Assembly (NCBI GenBank): GCA_036493915.1
Contig: DASXPA010000247.1
Span: 14,156 to 78,155 of the forward strand
DNA length: 64,000 nt
Direction: 5' to 3'
DNA from: Palsa-1392 sp036493915
Lineage (GTDB): Bacteria; Verrucomicrobiota; Verrucomicrobiia; Chthoniobacterales; UBA10450
The number at the start of each line of letters is the position of its first letter. Positions within the stretch are counted from its first letter, which is position 1. Position numbers and translations under genes: made by a program. Positions 7,276-15,213 of the stretch are shown here, piece after piece. Below the pieces are notes generated by a model, which worked only from the letters and a program-made list of their open reading frames with translations, was not told the DNA's origin and did not search any database.

Positions 7276-10188
7276 CTATTTCCGCGCCTCGGGTATGACG
7301 GTTACGGTGACGGTTTTGCCACCGCGTTGTAGGGTGACTTTCACCGGCCGCCCGACCTTCGCACCATCGAGCGCATAGGTGTAATCGTAAATGTTCGTGA
7401 TCTTCTGACCGGCAAATTCCACGATCACATCGCCGCCTTTCAGTCCGCCTTTTTCCGCCGGGCTGCCGCCGCGCACACCGCTCAGCTTTACCCCTTTCAC
7501 TTCGGTCGTGTAATCGGGGATCGTTCCGAGATAGGTGCGCAACATTTCGCGGGAAGCGCCGTTTGAGCTTTGCGCGACTTTTTCGAAATCCGGACGCTCG
7601 TTGCTCTGCGCCAGATCGAGAATCATTCCGCGCGCAAACTTGGTGATCCGCGCGAGGTCGGGGTAATCGAGTTTATCGGAGGTGTCGGTGGGGCGGTGAT
7701 AATCTTCATGACCGCCGGTGAAGAAATTCAGCACCGGCACTTTCTTCGCATAGAAGCTGGTCACGTCCGTCGGCAGATAAGGATCATCCTGCAGGACGAG
7801 ATTGAAGCCGGCGGCGACGTTGCGTTTTTCCGCTTCGCGCCGCCAGACCTTCGACGAACCGGCGCCTTGAAGCGTGAGCTTGTTGTCATGCATGCGGCCG
7901 ACCATGTCGGCATTTACATATGCGGCTATCTGTTTGAGGGGGACCGGCGGATGATCGCAAAACGCCGCCGAACCGATGAGCCCGATCTCTTCGCCCGACC
8001 AGGCGGCGAAAATAATCCCGCGTTTGAATTCGTTAGGCCGTTGCGCGCGCTCCTGTGCGAGCGATCCCGCCAACTCCATCATCCATGCAACACCGGAAGC
8101 GTTGTCGTCCGCGCCGGGGTGAATTTTTCCTTCCTCGCCGGCGCGATCGAGCGAGCTGCTCCCGCCGTGGCCAAGGTGATCGTAATGCGCCCCGACGACG
8201 ACGTATTCCGAGGTCGGAGATTCCTGCGCGGGCGGCAGGTAACCGACCACATCGGCGTCGCTCTTTTCCAAATGATCGATTGCGCAGGCGACCTGAACTT
8301 GCACCTTCGGCAGAGCGAAGCCGCCTTCGGCGTGCGGATTTTCTGTGTCGAGCGCGGTTTGCAAATCCTTGAGATTTTTCCCGCCCGGCGCGAGGAGCGC
8401 GTTTGCCATTTTGTCGTTGATCGACGCCGCGACGATACCGCTGCCGGCATTCGTAAAATCATTCGTTAGGGGAATAAGTTTGCCGGCGCCGGGTGAATTT
8501 GGTCCCGTCACGACGAGGAGCGCCTTCGCTCCGCGCTCGCGCGCGAGCAGCGCTTTGTAACGCGGCGCGGCGTAACGATTGAGTTGTGCGCGACGCGGTC
8601 CTTCCGCGTTCTCCGGCACGTAGCGCAGGACGAGAACGATTTTGCCCTTCACGTCGAGGCCCGCATAGGAATCGTAGCCGGCACCTTTACCCTCGGCCGC
8701 CACGACCAGCCCATAACCGACGAAGACAACGTCGCCGGTCGCTTCGCCATTTTCACTGAACGGCAGCGGACGAAAATCCTTGTCGAGTGTGCCCTTGCTC
8801 GCGTGGTTCCCGGTAATTTCGAAATGTGTTTTCGCCGGAAGGACGCGTTCGCCGGCGTTGAATTGAAACGGCCGCTTATAATCGCGATTGAAGGAGTGCA
8901 ATCCGATCTTCTGGAAGTAGTCCGCCAGCCAATTCGCGGTGGTTTGCGCGCCGGCACTTCCCGTTAGGCGACCGTCGCGCGCGGGATCTGCCATCCAGAT
9001 GACCTCGCTGCGTAGATCGCCGGCGCTGATTTCGGGCGAATACTTCCCGTCGCTTGCCCCGGCAGAACTGCCTAACGATCGCTTGGGCGAGGCCGCGATC
9101 GCCGCCTGCGCGGCCGCATCGTTCCAATCGGCGAGGAAGAGTTGCGATTTGCCATCACTCGTTCGACCGCTCGTCCAGCAAAGCTTCTTTCCATCTGGCG
9201 AAAAGACCGGCAGACCATCGAAGCCCGGCGTAAACGTGACTCGCACCGGCTCGTGTTCGCCCGCGCTATCGACCATGAAAAGCTCGAAATTTTCGAAGCC
9301 GAGTTTGTTCGAAGTGAAGATGATGTATTTGCCGCTCGGATGATAAAACGGCGCCCACGACATCGAGTGAAAATCGGTCACCCGATGTTTGTCGGAGCCG
9401 TCGAGTTTCATCGTCCAGACGTCCGCCTGGATGCCATTCTCCGCGAAGTGACGCCAGATGATGCGCTGGCCGTCCGGCGAGAAAAACGGCCCGCCGTCAT
9501 AGCCGGGCTCGTCGGTTAGGCGGCGGACATTCGAGCCGTCCGCATTCATGAGGTAGATGTCGCCGAAAAACGACGCATCCTGATCGTAACGTTTGCGCAA
9601 TTCCGGGGAAAGGTGATCGAGCGGAAAGGCGCCGCGGAGCGAGCAAAAGACGATTTGCTTTCCATCCGGCGAGAAGTTGCCTTCGGCGTCGTAGCCTAAC
9701 GAGTCCGTGAGATTGACGAGATCGCTTCCGTCCTGTTTCGCCGACCAGATGTCGTAGGTCGGATCGTAATCCCACGAGTAGCGACGCTGTTTGCCGCTCG
9801 CGCGAAAATCCAGTTCGGCCTTTTCTTTCTTGCGCGCTTCCGGATCGCCATGGCTTGAAGCGAAGATGACGCCGTCGGCTCCCGGTTGGAAAAATCCGCA
9901 GGTCGTTTTCCCGAATCCCGGCGAGACGCGATGGGTGTCGCCGCTCTCCAGGTCAAGGATATACATTTGGTAGAAGGGATCCCCCTCCTCCCGCTCGCTC
10001 TGGAAAATGAGCTTCTTGCCGTCCGGCGAAAAATAGCCTTCGCCGCTGCGTTTCCCCTCGAAGATCAGTTGCCGCGTGTTCGTGAGGAAACGCTGCTCCT
10101 GCGCCGCTTCATTCTCCGCTGCCCACACCCATCCGCTGCTCGCAAGAAGCAAAGCACAAACGATCAGCCTCTTTTCCAAAGTTCGCAT
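7276..10188 (-). CDS. Exported TolB-like beta-propeller / M28 peptidase / PDZ protein
   Basis: A long exported multidomain protein (about 970 residues). Order: signal peptide (MRTLEKRLIVCALLLASSGWVWA); WD40-like/TolB propeller repeats over about residues 45-360 with repeated FSPDGKK units; a PA-like insert; an M28 zinc aminopeptidase with VVVGAHYDHLGHGG, GADDNASGVAWMMEL and FAAWSGEEIGLIGS supplying metal ligands and the catalytic Glu; and a C-terminal PDZ domain (GGSPAEKGGLKGGDVIVEFAGQ). Probably a periplasmic or surface peptidase. The ATG at 10188 was preferred because it begins the signal peptide; an in-frame ATG at 10230 would add 14 residues and abuts a repeat. It carries four CGTTAGGC words. 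Confidence 0.87.
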   Translation of the reverse strand: MRTLEKRLIVCALLLASSGWVWAAENEAAQEQRFLTNTRQLIFEGKRSGEGYFSPDGKKLIFQSEREEGDPFYQMYILDLESGDTHRVSPGFGKTTCGFFQPGADGVIFASSHGDPEARKKEKAELDFRASGKQRRYSWDYDPTYDIWSAKQDGSDLVNLTDSLGYDAEGNFSPDGKQIVFCSLRGAFPLDHLSPELRKRYDQDASFFGDIYLMNADGSNVRRLTDEPGYDGGPFFSPDGQRIIWRHFAENGIQADVWTMKLDGSDKHRVTDFHSMSWAPFYHPSGKYIIFTSNKLGFENFELFMVDSAGEHEPVRVTFTPGFDGLPVFSPDGKKLCWTSGRTSDGKSQLFLADWNDAAAQAAIAASPKRSLGSSAGASDGKYSPEISAGDLRSEVIWMADPARDGRLTGSAGAQTTANWLADYFQKIGLHSFNRDYKRPFQFNAGERVLPAKTHFEITGNHASKGTLDKDFRPLPFSENGEATGDVVFVGYGLVVAAEGKGAGYDSYAGLDVKGKIVLVLRYVPENAEGPRRAQLNRYAAPRYKALLARERGAKALLVVTGPNSPGAGKLIPLTNDFTNAGSGIVAASINDKMANALLAPGGKNLKDLQTALDTENPHAEGGFALPKVQVQVACAIDHLEKSDADVVGYLPPAQESPTSEYVVVGAHYDHLGHGGSSSLDRAGEEGKIHPGADDNASGVAWMMELAGSLAQERAQRPNEFKRGIIFAAWSGEEIGLIGSAAFCDHPPVPLKQIAAYVNADMVGRMHDNKLTLQGAGSSKVWRREAEKRNVAAGFNLVLQDDPYLPTDVTSFYAKKVPVLNFFTGGHEDYHRPTDTSDKLDYPDLARITKFARGMILDLAQSNERPDFEKVAQSSNGASREMLRTYLGTIPDYTTEVKGVKLSGVRGGSPAEKGGLKGGDVIVEFAGQKITNIYDYTYALDGAKVGRPVKVTLQRGGKTVTVTVIPEARK

Positions 10189-10229
10189 CGGGCCGAGCTT
10201 AGCCGCCATCGTCGGCTGGTGGGAATTCA

Positions 10230-10310
10230 AATTACCGCAGAGGACGCAGAAAGCGCAAAGGCGGGAATTACAAGCATTCTCCGCGGCCTCTGCGCTCTCT
10301 GCGGTAAATA
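10230..10310. repeat. Short inverted-end element (ACCGCAGAG type)
   Basis: About 80 bases between the M28 peptidase start and the topoisomerase stop. The left end TTACCGCAGAGGACGCAG (from 10232) and the complement of the right end, TTACCGCAGAGAGCGCAG (ending at 10306), form imperfect inverted arms of about 28 bases around a short centre. This is a MITE- or REP-like unit that would fold into a hairpin and may also end transcription from the two flanking genes. No coding sequence is inside. Confidence 0.7.
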
Positions 10311-10325
10311 TTACTGACGCGCCCG

Positions 10326-11435
10326 TTATTGCTTCGCCAGTTTGTCCTGGAGGAAGGTGAGGATCGCCGCTTCCTCGGAACGCAGATGGTGGAGCGATTT
10401 CTCGAGCGTTTTCTCCGTCTGCTTTTTTAATCCTTCAATCAGGCTGCCATCGAGATAGGTCTCGAGGACCGCAGGATGGACGTAGCACTTGCGACAGACT
10501 GCGGGCGTGTTTCCGAGTACGTGCGCGACCGCGGCGATCGCGTCCTTCACGTTCTTTTTTGCCTGCGATTTGTTCTCGAAAACATCCTGCGCCTGCAGCG
10601 CCATTGCAGCCATCACGGTCCCGGCCCAGGTGCGAAAATCCTTCGCCGTAAATTCTTCGCCGGTAATCTCGTGCAGGTATTGATTGACGCCGTCGGAAGT
10701 GACGTGATGCCGCTCGCCCTTTTCGTCGAGATATTGGAAAACCTCCTGACCCGGCAGGTCCTGTAGCTTCTTGATGATTCGGGCGACGCGGCGATCCTCG
10801 ACATCGACATCGTGCTCGATGCCGCTCTTGCCGCGAAAACGAAAACGCACTTGAGCGTCTCGCACCGTCACGTGTCGACCGCGCATCGTCGTTAGGCCAA
10901 ATGACCTGTTCTCCTTCGCGTATTCCTCGTTCCCGATGCGGATAAAACTTTTCTCGAGCAGCTGGACAAGCGTCGCGAGCACCTTCTCCCGCGGCAGCCC
11001 GCGCTTCTTCAGGTCGCGTCTGATCCGGCGGCGAATCTTCGGTAACGCTCGTCCGAAGATGACCATTTTTTCATACTTGTTCTCATCGCGCACCGCCCGC
11101 CAGCGTTCGTGATAACGGTATTGCTTGCGGCCGCGATCGTCACGCCCGGTGGCTTGCAGGTGGCCGTTAGGCGACGGGCAAATCCAGACATCTTTATAAG
11201 CCGGCGGAATGGCGAGGCGATTGAGTCGCAGGATGCGCTTCTCGTCTTTGATCTCTTTCCCCTCGGTATCGAAATAAACGAAGTTCTTGCCACGATGCCT
11301 CCGCGTGTAGCCGGGCTGATCGTCGCTGACATAACGCAGGCCCGCTTCCTCCGCCGCTTCCTCCGGATTGGTGATGACTTCGAGGTCGGCGATCTTCTTT
11401 TTTTCCTGGCGCAACTTTCGAGCGGATATCGGCAC
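10326..11435 (-). CDS. DNA topoisomerase IB
   Basis: A 369-residue bacterial type IB (poxvirus-like) topoisomerase that relaxes supercoils by nicking and rejoining one strand. The N-terminal domain has AGLRYVSDDQPGYTRRHRGKNFVYFD and LAIPPAYKDVWICP. The catalytic domain has RFRGKSG (catalytic Lys), RTWAGT (catalytic Arg) and CRKCYVHPAVLETYL, which carries the nucleophilic Tyr. Length is typical of the family (about 330-380). The frame opens with GTG at 11435, inside the 56-base repeat whose second copy starts another gene at 12988; both begin M-P-I-[ST]-A. Two CGTTAGGC words are present. It overlaps nothing and stands alone. Confidence 0.92.
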   Translation of the reverse strand: MPISARKLRQEKKKIADLEVITNPEEAAEEAGLRYVSDDQPGYTRRHRGKNFVYFDTEGKEIKDEKRILRLNRLAIPPAYKDVWICPSPNGHLQATGRDDRGRKQYRYHERWRAVRDENKYEKMVIFGRALPKIRRRIRRDLKKRGLPREKVLATLVQLLEKSFIRIGNEEYAKENRSFGLTTMRGRHVTVRDAQVRFRFRGKSGIEHDVDVEDRRVARIIKKLQDLPGQEVFQYLDEKGERHHVTSDGVNQYLHEITGEEFTAKDFRTWAGTVMAAMALQAQDVFENKSQAKKNVKDAIAAVAHVLGNTPAVCRKCYVHPAVLETYLDGSLIEGLKKQTEKTLEKSLHHLRSEEAAILTFLQDKLAKQ

Positions 11436-11475
11436 GCCAACAATTCGCGCGGTCGCTATCGCCAGGCTGCATCGA
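11420..11475. repeat. 56-base direct repeat, copy 1
   Basis: Begins GAGCGGATATCGGCACGCCA and ends AGGCTGCATCGA. Copy 2, of equal length, is at 12973-13028. By eye about 42 of 56 positions agree, with the middle diverged. Each copy spans the upstream region and the first codons of a minus-strand gene (topoisomerase IB here, the broken glycosyltransferase at copy 2). Confidence 0.8.
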
Positions 11476-11477
11476 CT

Positions 11478-12988
11478 TCAGTTCACGCGCCGCATATTTC
11501 CCGACGGGGGGTCGGAGCGTTCCCAGGACTGAAAGAAGAGTTTCGCGATGCGCTTTGGATTCCAGCGCCATGGATATTGCAAGACGCCGATGTCGCTCGT
11601 CGGTCGATAATTGTCTGCCAGTGCTCGTCCAAACTCCGCGACTGTCTCCGCATCGTCCGCCACAGCGAGGACGCCGGAAGCGATTGGCCGCCCCTCGCAA
11701 ATCGTGGCGTCAGGAAGACGGATGGCAATGTTGGCCGCGTGCTCCGGACGATCCGAGAGGACGGTGACCGGAGATTGCGAATCGTGGGAAATCGCCGCGG
11801 CCATTTCGGCGTAGGGGAAGGCGAGCGGGTCTGTCCTGCGACAATGCTCAGCGTGCGCGCGACCGTGAGGGAGACCGCGAGCAGAAGTCCCATCACGAGG
11901 ACCACGCCCGCTGCCGGAGATTGCGAAATCGCGCGCCATTGCAACGCCAGCCAAAGCGGGAACGGCGGCAAGAGTGCGACGAGATACTGTTGATGCACGT
12001 GGAAGACGCCGCCGATAAAAATGCTCGCGACAAAAAGCGCCAACTCCGTGAGCAGCAGCCAGCCGAGCAACCGGCGAAGGCTTCGCAGCTGGCGCGATTC
12101 CGCCGTCCGCGGGCGCTTCTTTGCCTTTCGGTTCACGAGCAACGCAACAGCGCAGCCGAGAAGCAGTGGCGTCAGCGAAAACAGGATGGTGATGACAAGA
12201 CTCAGCAAGCCGTCCCAGGTCGAGCGCGCCGGCAATTCCAGTCCCATCGGTCCGCTGCCCATCCTCAGACGGTAAAGATTCTCCGTTGCCGATCCCGGAT
12301 GCGTTCTGATCCAAAGCCAATGCGGCGCGCTCAAAACGAGCGGTAAACCGGGCACGAGAAACGCAGCGCGACGGCAAAAGACACGGCGCACATCAGGCAC
12401 GCAAAGCAGCGCGATACCGAGAGCGCCGATGAAAAGGAAGATATTATACTTCGCCAAAATACCGGCGGTCAGCGCGAGCCCTAGCCAGGCAAAATTCCGC
12501 GGCTGCGGGTTTTGAAGGATGAGAACGAGCGCCTGCAACGCCGCCGCAGCGCCCGCGAAAGCGAGGATGGAATGGCTGAACTTTCCAAGCGATCACCGGA
12601 ATGGAAAGAAGAAACGCCGTCGCAAGGGCGCCGACGAGGGGAGAGCCGCTCGCCCGCCGCCCTGCATGGTAGAGAAAAAGAAAGCCGATCGTAAGGAGCG
12701 CATACTTCGGGAGCGAAGTGGCTACGACCCACGATCCGGATAGGTCATGACAAAGACGCACCACCAGTGAAAGAGCGGCGGGTGCGATCGGGCGTATCCC
12801 CACGCCCAGCCGAGCTGCCCGACCATCTCCGCATCGTCCCGTTCCAGGTTTGTGGAAATGAAAAACCGAATGCCAAACTGAATCGCGAAATAGATCACGA
12901 TGACCCAGGGCGCAAAGGCGGCCGAGCGTTCTAACTCACTCCCGGCAGTAGTGCCGTCAGTGAATCGTCCCTGAGCGGTTATCGGCAC
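11478..12988 (-). pseudogene. Broken polytopic membrane glycosyltransferase (GT39/ArnT-like)
   Basis: Four consecutive pieces in shifting frames make one protein like the PMT/ArnT/GT83 family, which transfer sugars from lipid carriers in the membrane. Piece 1 (12988 to about 12740) has IYFAIQFGIRFFISTNLERD, with the catalytic-type acidic pair, then SHPPLFHWW. Piece 2 runs to about 12570 with LPKYALLTIGFLFLYHAGR. Piece 3 runs to about 11840 with AWLGLALTAGILAKYNIFLF and several helices. Piece 4 ends at 11478 with LQYPWRWNPKRIAKLFFQSW. Each switch is a simple shift with no other stops, so decay is recent or partly due to sequencing. There is no CGTTAGGC word inside. Confidence 0.82.
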
Positions 12989-13028
12989 GCCAACGCTTCG
13001 CGGGAAGCAGTCGCGGAGGCTGCATCGA
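12973..13028. repeat. 56-base direct repeat, copy 2
   Basis: Begins GAGCGGTTATCGGCACGCCA and ends AGGCTGCATCGA, matching 11420-11475. It covers the 5' end of the broken glycosyltransferase (GTG at 12988) and lies just before the truncated ATPase remnant. Confidence 0.8.
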
Positions 13029-13062
13029 TCGCCGGAGTTCGCGGTGCGAAGCGTCTCATTGA

Positions 13063-13390
13063 CCGCTAATTTTGTTCGATGAAGCCGATGCCCATCTCTA
13101 TCCGGACCTAGAGCGACGATATCTTGAGGTCCTGCGCGAGATAGGAAAAGACAATCAGTTGGGGCTTGCCTCCCACTCGCCAGAGATGATGATCGCGGCT
13201 GGGAGCGGATCGCTTTTTACAGTTCTTAAAGAGCCTTCCGCGACCAATCCAATCAGTTCGTTGGTGTCATATCGAGCGAGGAACTTCATTCCATTCTCTC
13301 GGAAGTTGTGGGTAGGTCTGGTTAGCTTAACCAACGCATAATCCTTATTGAAGGCGAGGACTCATCGGCCGATCGGGAGGTGTACGCCCT
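13063..13390 (+). pseudogene. 5'-truncated, frameshifted AAA/OLD-type ATPase remnant
   Basis: The frame opens abruptly at a Walker B strand: LILFDEADAHLYPDLERRYL, then the switch motif NQLGLASHSPEMM and LFTVLKEPS. The Walker A half is missing. After about 13235 the homology moves one frame over: RDQSNQFVGVISSEELHSIL, then VVGRSG, an in-frame TAG near 13322, and LNQRIILIEGEDSSADREVY, which resembles the start of the TOPRIM domain that follows the ATPase in OLD-like proteins. So this is at least twice broken. Such ATPases occur in defence and mobile islands. No neighbouring partner nuclease remains. Confidence 0.72.
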
Positions 13391-13455
13391 TCCGCAGTTC
13401 GCTGGGGAACGACCCGCGCTTGTAGAAAATCGTCCTTTCGGTCGTCTCCTAAAAC

Positions 13456-13812
13456 TCAGGGCTTTCGTGCGGCGATCAGGGTAAACTCATGCGGCTCCGA
13501 TGAGCCACGTTTGATCTTGAGTCGCAAGGTGGCTCCCACCGGCTTATTCATTGCCTTTTTCAATTCGTCCGCTGAAGCGCCGGCTACAGTGAGGCCTTCG
13601 ATGCCGAGGACAACGTCACCCGGCCGTAACCCTGCCTGAGCAGCCGGGGAAGCCGGGAAGACTTTCTCTACTTCGATGGAGTGAACGGTCGCATTGAAAA
13701 GCCCATCCGCCTCGATCTTGAAGGCAACGCCAAACCAACTGTCGCCGCTCGCATACACCACCGAAACTGCGGCGAGCAAAGTGATCAGGAAGGCAAAAGC
13801 AACGCGCTTCAT
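13456..13812 (-). CDS. Small exported PDZ-domain protein
   Basis: A 118-residue protein with a signal peptide (MKRVAFAFLITLLAAVSVVYA) and one PDZ domain covering most of the mature part: VFPASPAAQAGLRPGDVVLGIEG is the carboxylate-binding loop region, followed by VGATLRLKIKRG. No protease domain is attached, so it is probably a periplasmic binding or adaptor module. It stands between the decayed island and the UPF0173 gene, 130 bases from the latter. Function beyond peptide binding is unknown. Confidence 0.78.
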   Translation of the reverse strand: MKRVAFAFLITLLAAVSVVYASGDSWFGVAFKIEADGLFNATVHSIEVEKVFPASPAAQAGLRPGDVVLGIEGLTVAGASADELKKAMNKPVGATLRLKIKRGSSEPHEFTLIAARKP

Positions 13813-13944
13813 AGGTCTCGGCTAACGATCTGTTGAGCAGTCTCGCCGTTCATTTGGATGACGAAATACCATTTTGGCAGGCGTGTCACTCTAACTTTCC
13901 TCGGGATCGCGGAGACGTGGCAGCATCCATAGCTCGCTCGTTGC

Positions 13945-14625
13945 CTAAAGGTCGATGGTTTCTCCGATTTTCGGGAGCAAAAGCTTTTTACCGGCTTTCT
14001 CAGCAACGGCTTGGGCTTTGTCATGATCGATCTCGATCGGGGGGAAGGTGTCGTAGTGGACGCCGACGATTCGGTCAGTCCCGACGAAGTCGGCCGCGCG
14101 CACGGCATCCGCGATATCCATGGTGAAGTGATCGCCGATGGGAAGAACGGCGAAACTGAGCTTCATCTCTTCGGCGACGAGTTTCATGTCGTAGGTCAGC
14201 GCCGTGTCGCCGGAATAGTAGAAATTGCCCTCCTTGCTCTGGATGGTGAAGCCGCAAGGATTCCCGCCATAGCTGCCATCGGGCATCGAGCTGCTATGGA
14301 CAGCTGCCGTTAGTTTGATGCGCCCGAACTCCAGGTCGGCCCCGCCCCCGTGGTTGAGCGACTGCACTTTCTCAACGCCTTTGTTTTCAAACCAGCTGCC
14401 GACTTCGTAAGACGCGATCACCGGCGCGCCCGTGCGCTTCGCGATCTCGACCAGATCGGCTACGTGATCGCCATGACCGTGGGTCACAAGAATGAAGTCG
14501 GCCACAATTTTTTTTGAGTCGATCTCCTTCGCCAGCGGATTTGGGCTGATGAAAGGATCGAAGAGGAGATTCTTCCCGCCGACTTCAACGGCGAAACAGG
14601 CGTGTCCGTAATAAGTGAACTTCAT
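13945..14625 (-). CDS. UPF0173 metal-dependent hydrolase (metallo-beta-lactamase fold)
   Basis: A 226-residue cytoplasmic protein of the UPF0173/YtkL family. It shows the metallo-beta-lactamase metal motif THGHGDHVAD near residue 49, FYYSGDTALTYDM supplying the bridging Asp, and a late His in IVGVHYDTFPPIEID. The opening MKFTYYGHACFAVEVGG is characteristic of the family. Members bind metal and are presumed hydrolases; the natural substrate is unknown. Length is normal (about 227). It stands alone on the minus strand, with an inverted-end repeat upstream separating it from the DUF1844 gene. Confidence 0.9.
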   Translation of the reverse strand: MKFTYYGHACFAVEVGGKNLLFDPFISPNPLAKEIDSKKIVADFILVTHGHGDHVADLVEIAKRTGAPVIASYEVGSWFENKGVEKVQSLNHGGGADLEFGRIKLTAAVHSSSMPDGSYGGNPCGFTIQSKEGNFYYSGDTALTYDMKLVAEEMKLSFAVLPIGDHFTMDIADAVRAADFVGTDRIVGVHYDTFPPIEIDHDKAQAVAEKAGKKLLLPKIGETIDL

Positions 14626-14674
14626 GATGAAACTAAATCGGCGAAAAACTCACTCTACGTCGTAAGATTTTCGC

Positions 14675-14760
14675 CCTGTGGACGCTTCGCTCTGCGAAGC
14701 GCGAGCGGAAACAGGGAACAGTGTCACGTGCCGCGCCTTTCAGAGGGAGCCGTCCACAGG
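14675..14760. repeat. Inverted-end element CCTGTGGACG...CGTCCACAGG
   Basis: An 86-base element with perfect 10-base ends: CCTGTGGACG at 14675-14684 and CGTCCACAGG at 14751-14760. Inside the left end is a hairpin GCTTCGC-TCT-GCGAAGC (14684-14700). It abuts the stop codon of the DUF1844 gene at 14761, so it may double as that operon's terminator. A partial copy is at 7221-7253. Confidence 0.8.
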
Positions 14761-15192
14761 TCAGGCGCCGTAGCTCTTGGTAAACTTCTTCTTCGATTCC
14801 GACTCCGGCTCGGGCGTAGATGGCGAAGCAGGCTCTGTCGCGCTGGCAGAAGATTCCGTCGGCGCTGCGGGCTCAGGCGCGGCGGCGGACTTGGAAGCTG
14901 CGCTGCTCCCCTTCCCCTGCGAAGCCTCGACGAATGCCATCTGCAAACTTGAAAGCGCGTTGCGTAAGACAGTCGTTTCGTCGTTCGATAAGTTGCCTCG
15001 CGTTTTCTCCTGAATCATCGCCAGCTGGTCGATAAACATGCGCGCAACTTCCAGATTCACCTCCGCCTTTCCGGTCTGCGGGTTCGGGATTTGCCCGAGA
15101 AAAAGCGCGGCGTTCTGCGACTGCATCATGACAAACTCGATGAAACGCTGAGTGAGTTCTCCGGTTTGGGTGTTGGTTTGGACTTCGGCCAT
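14761..15192 (-). CDS. DUF1844 family protein
   Basis: A 143-residue protein. The first 95 residues match DUF1844: TQRFIEFVMMQSQNAALFLG, IPNPQTGKAEVNLEVARMFIDQL and EEKTRGNLSNDE-like IQEKTRGNLSNDETTVLRNA. The C-terminal third is a low-complexity Ala/Ser/Pro/Glu tail ending in a basic KKKFTKSYGA. The family is found in several phyla and its function is unknown. It follows the M16 protease gene by 21 bases on the same strand and is probably the last gene of that operon. Confidence 0.85.
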   Translation of the reverse strand: MAEVQTNTQTGELTQRFIEFVMMQSQNAALFLGQIPNPQTGKAEVNLEVARMFIDQLAMIQEKTRGNLSNDETTVLRNALSSLQMAFVEASQGKGSSAASKSAAAPEPAAPTESSASATEPASPSTPEPESESKKKFTKSYGA

Positions 15193-15213
15193 ACGGTTGA
15201 GTGGTGAGTGGAG

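Noticed and set aside
7570..8469. 299-codon plus-strand frame inside the M28 peptidase gene
   Set aside because: Shadow of a minus-strand gene with clear M28 metal-site motifs in frame.
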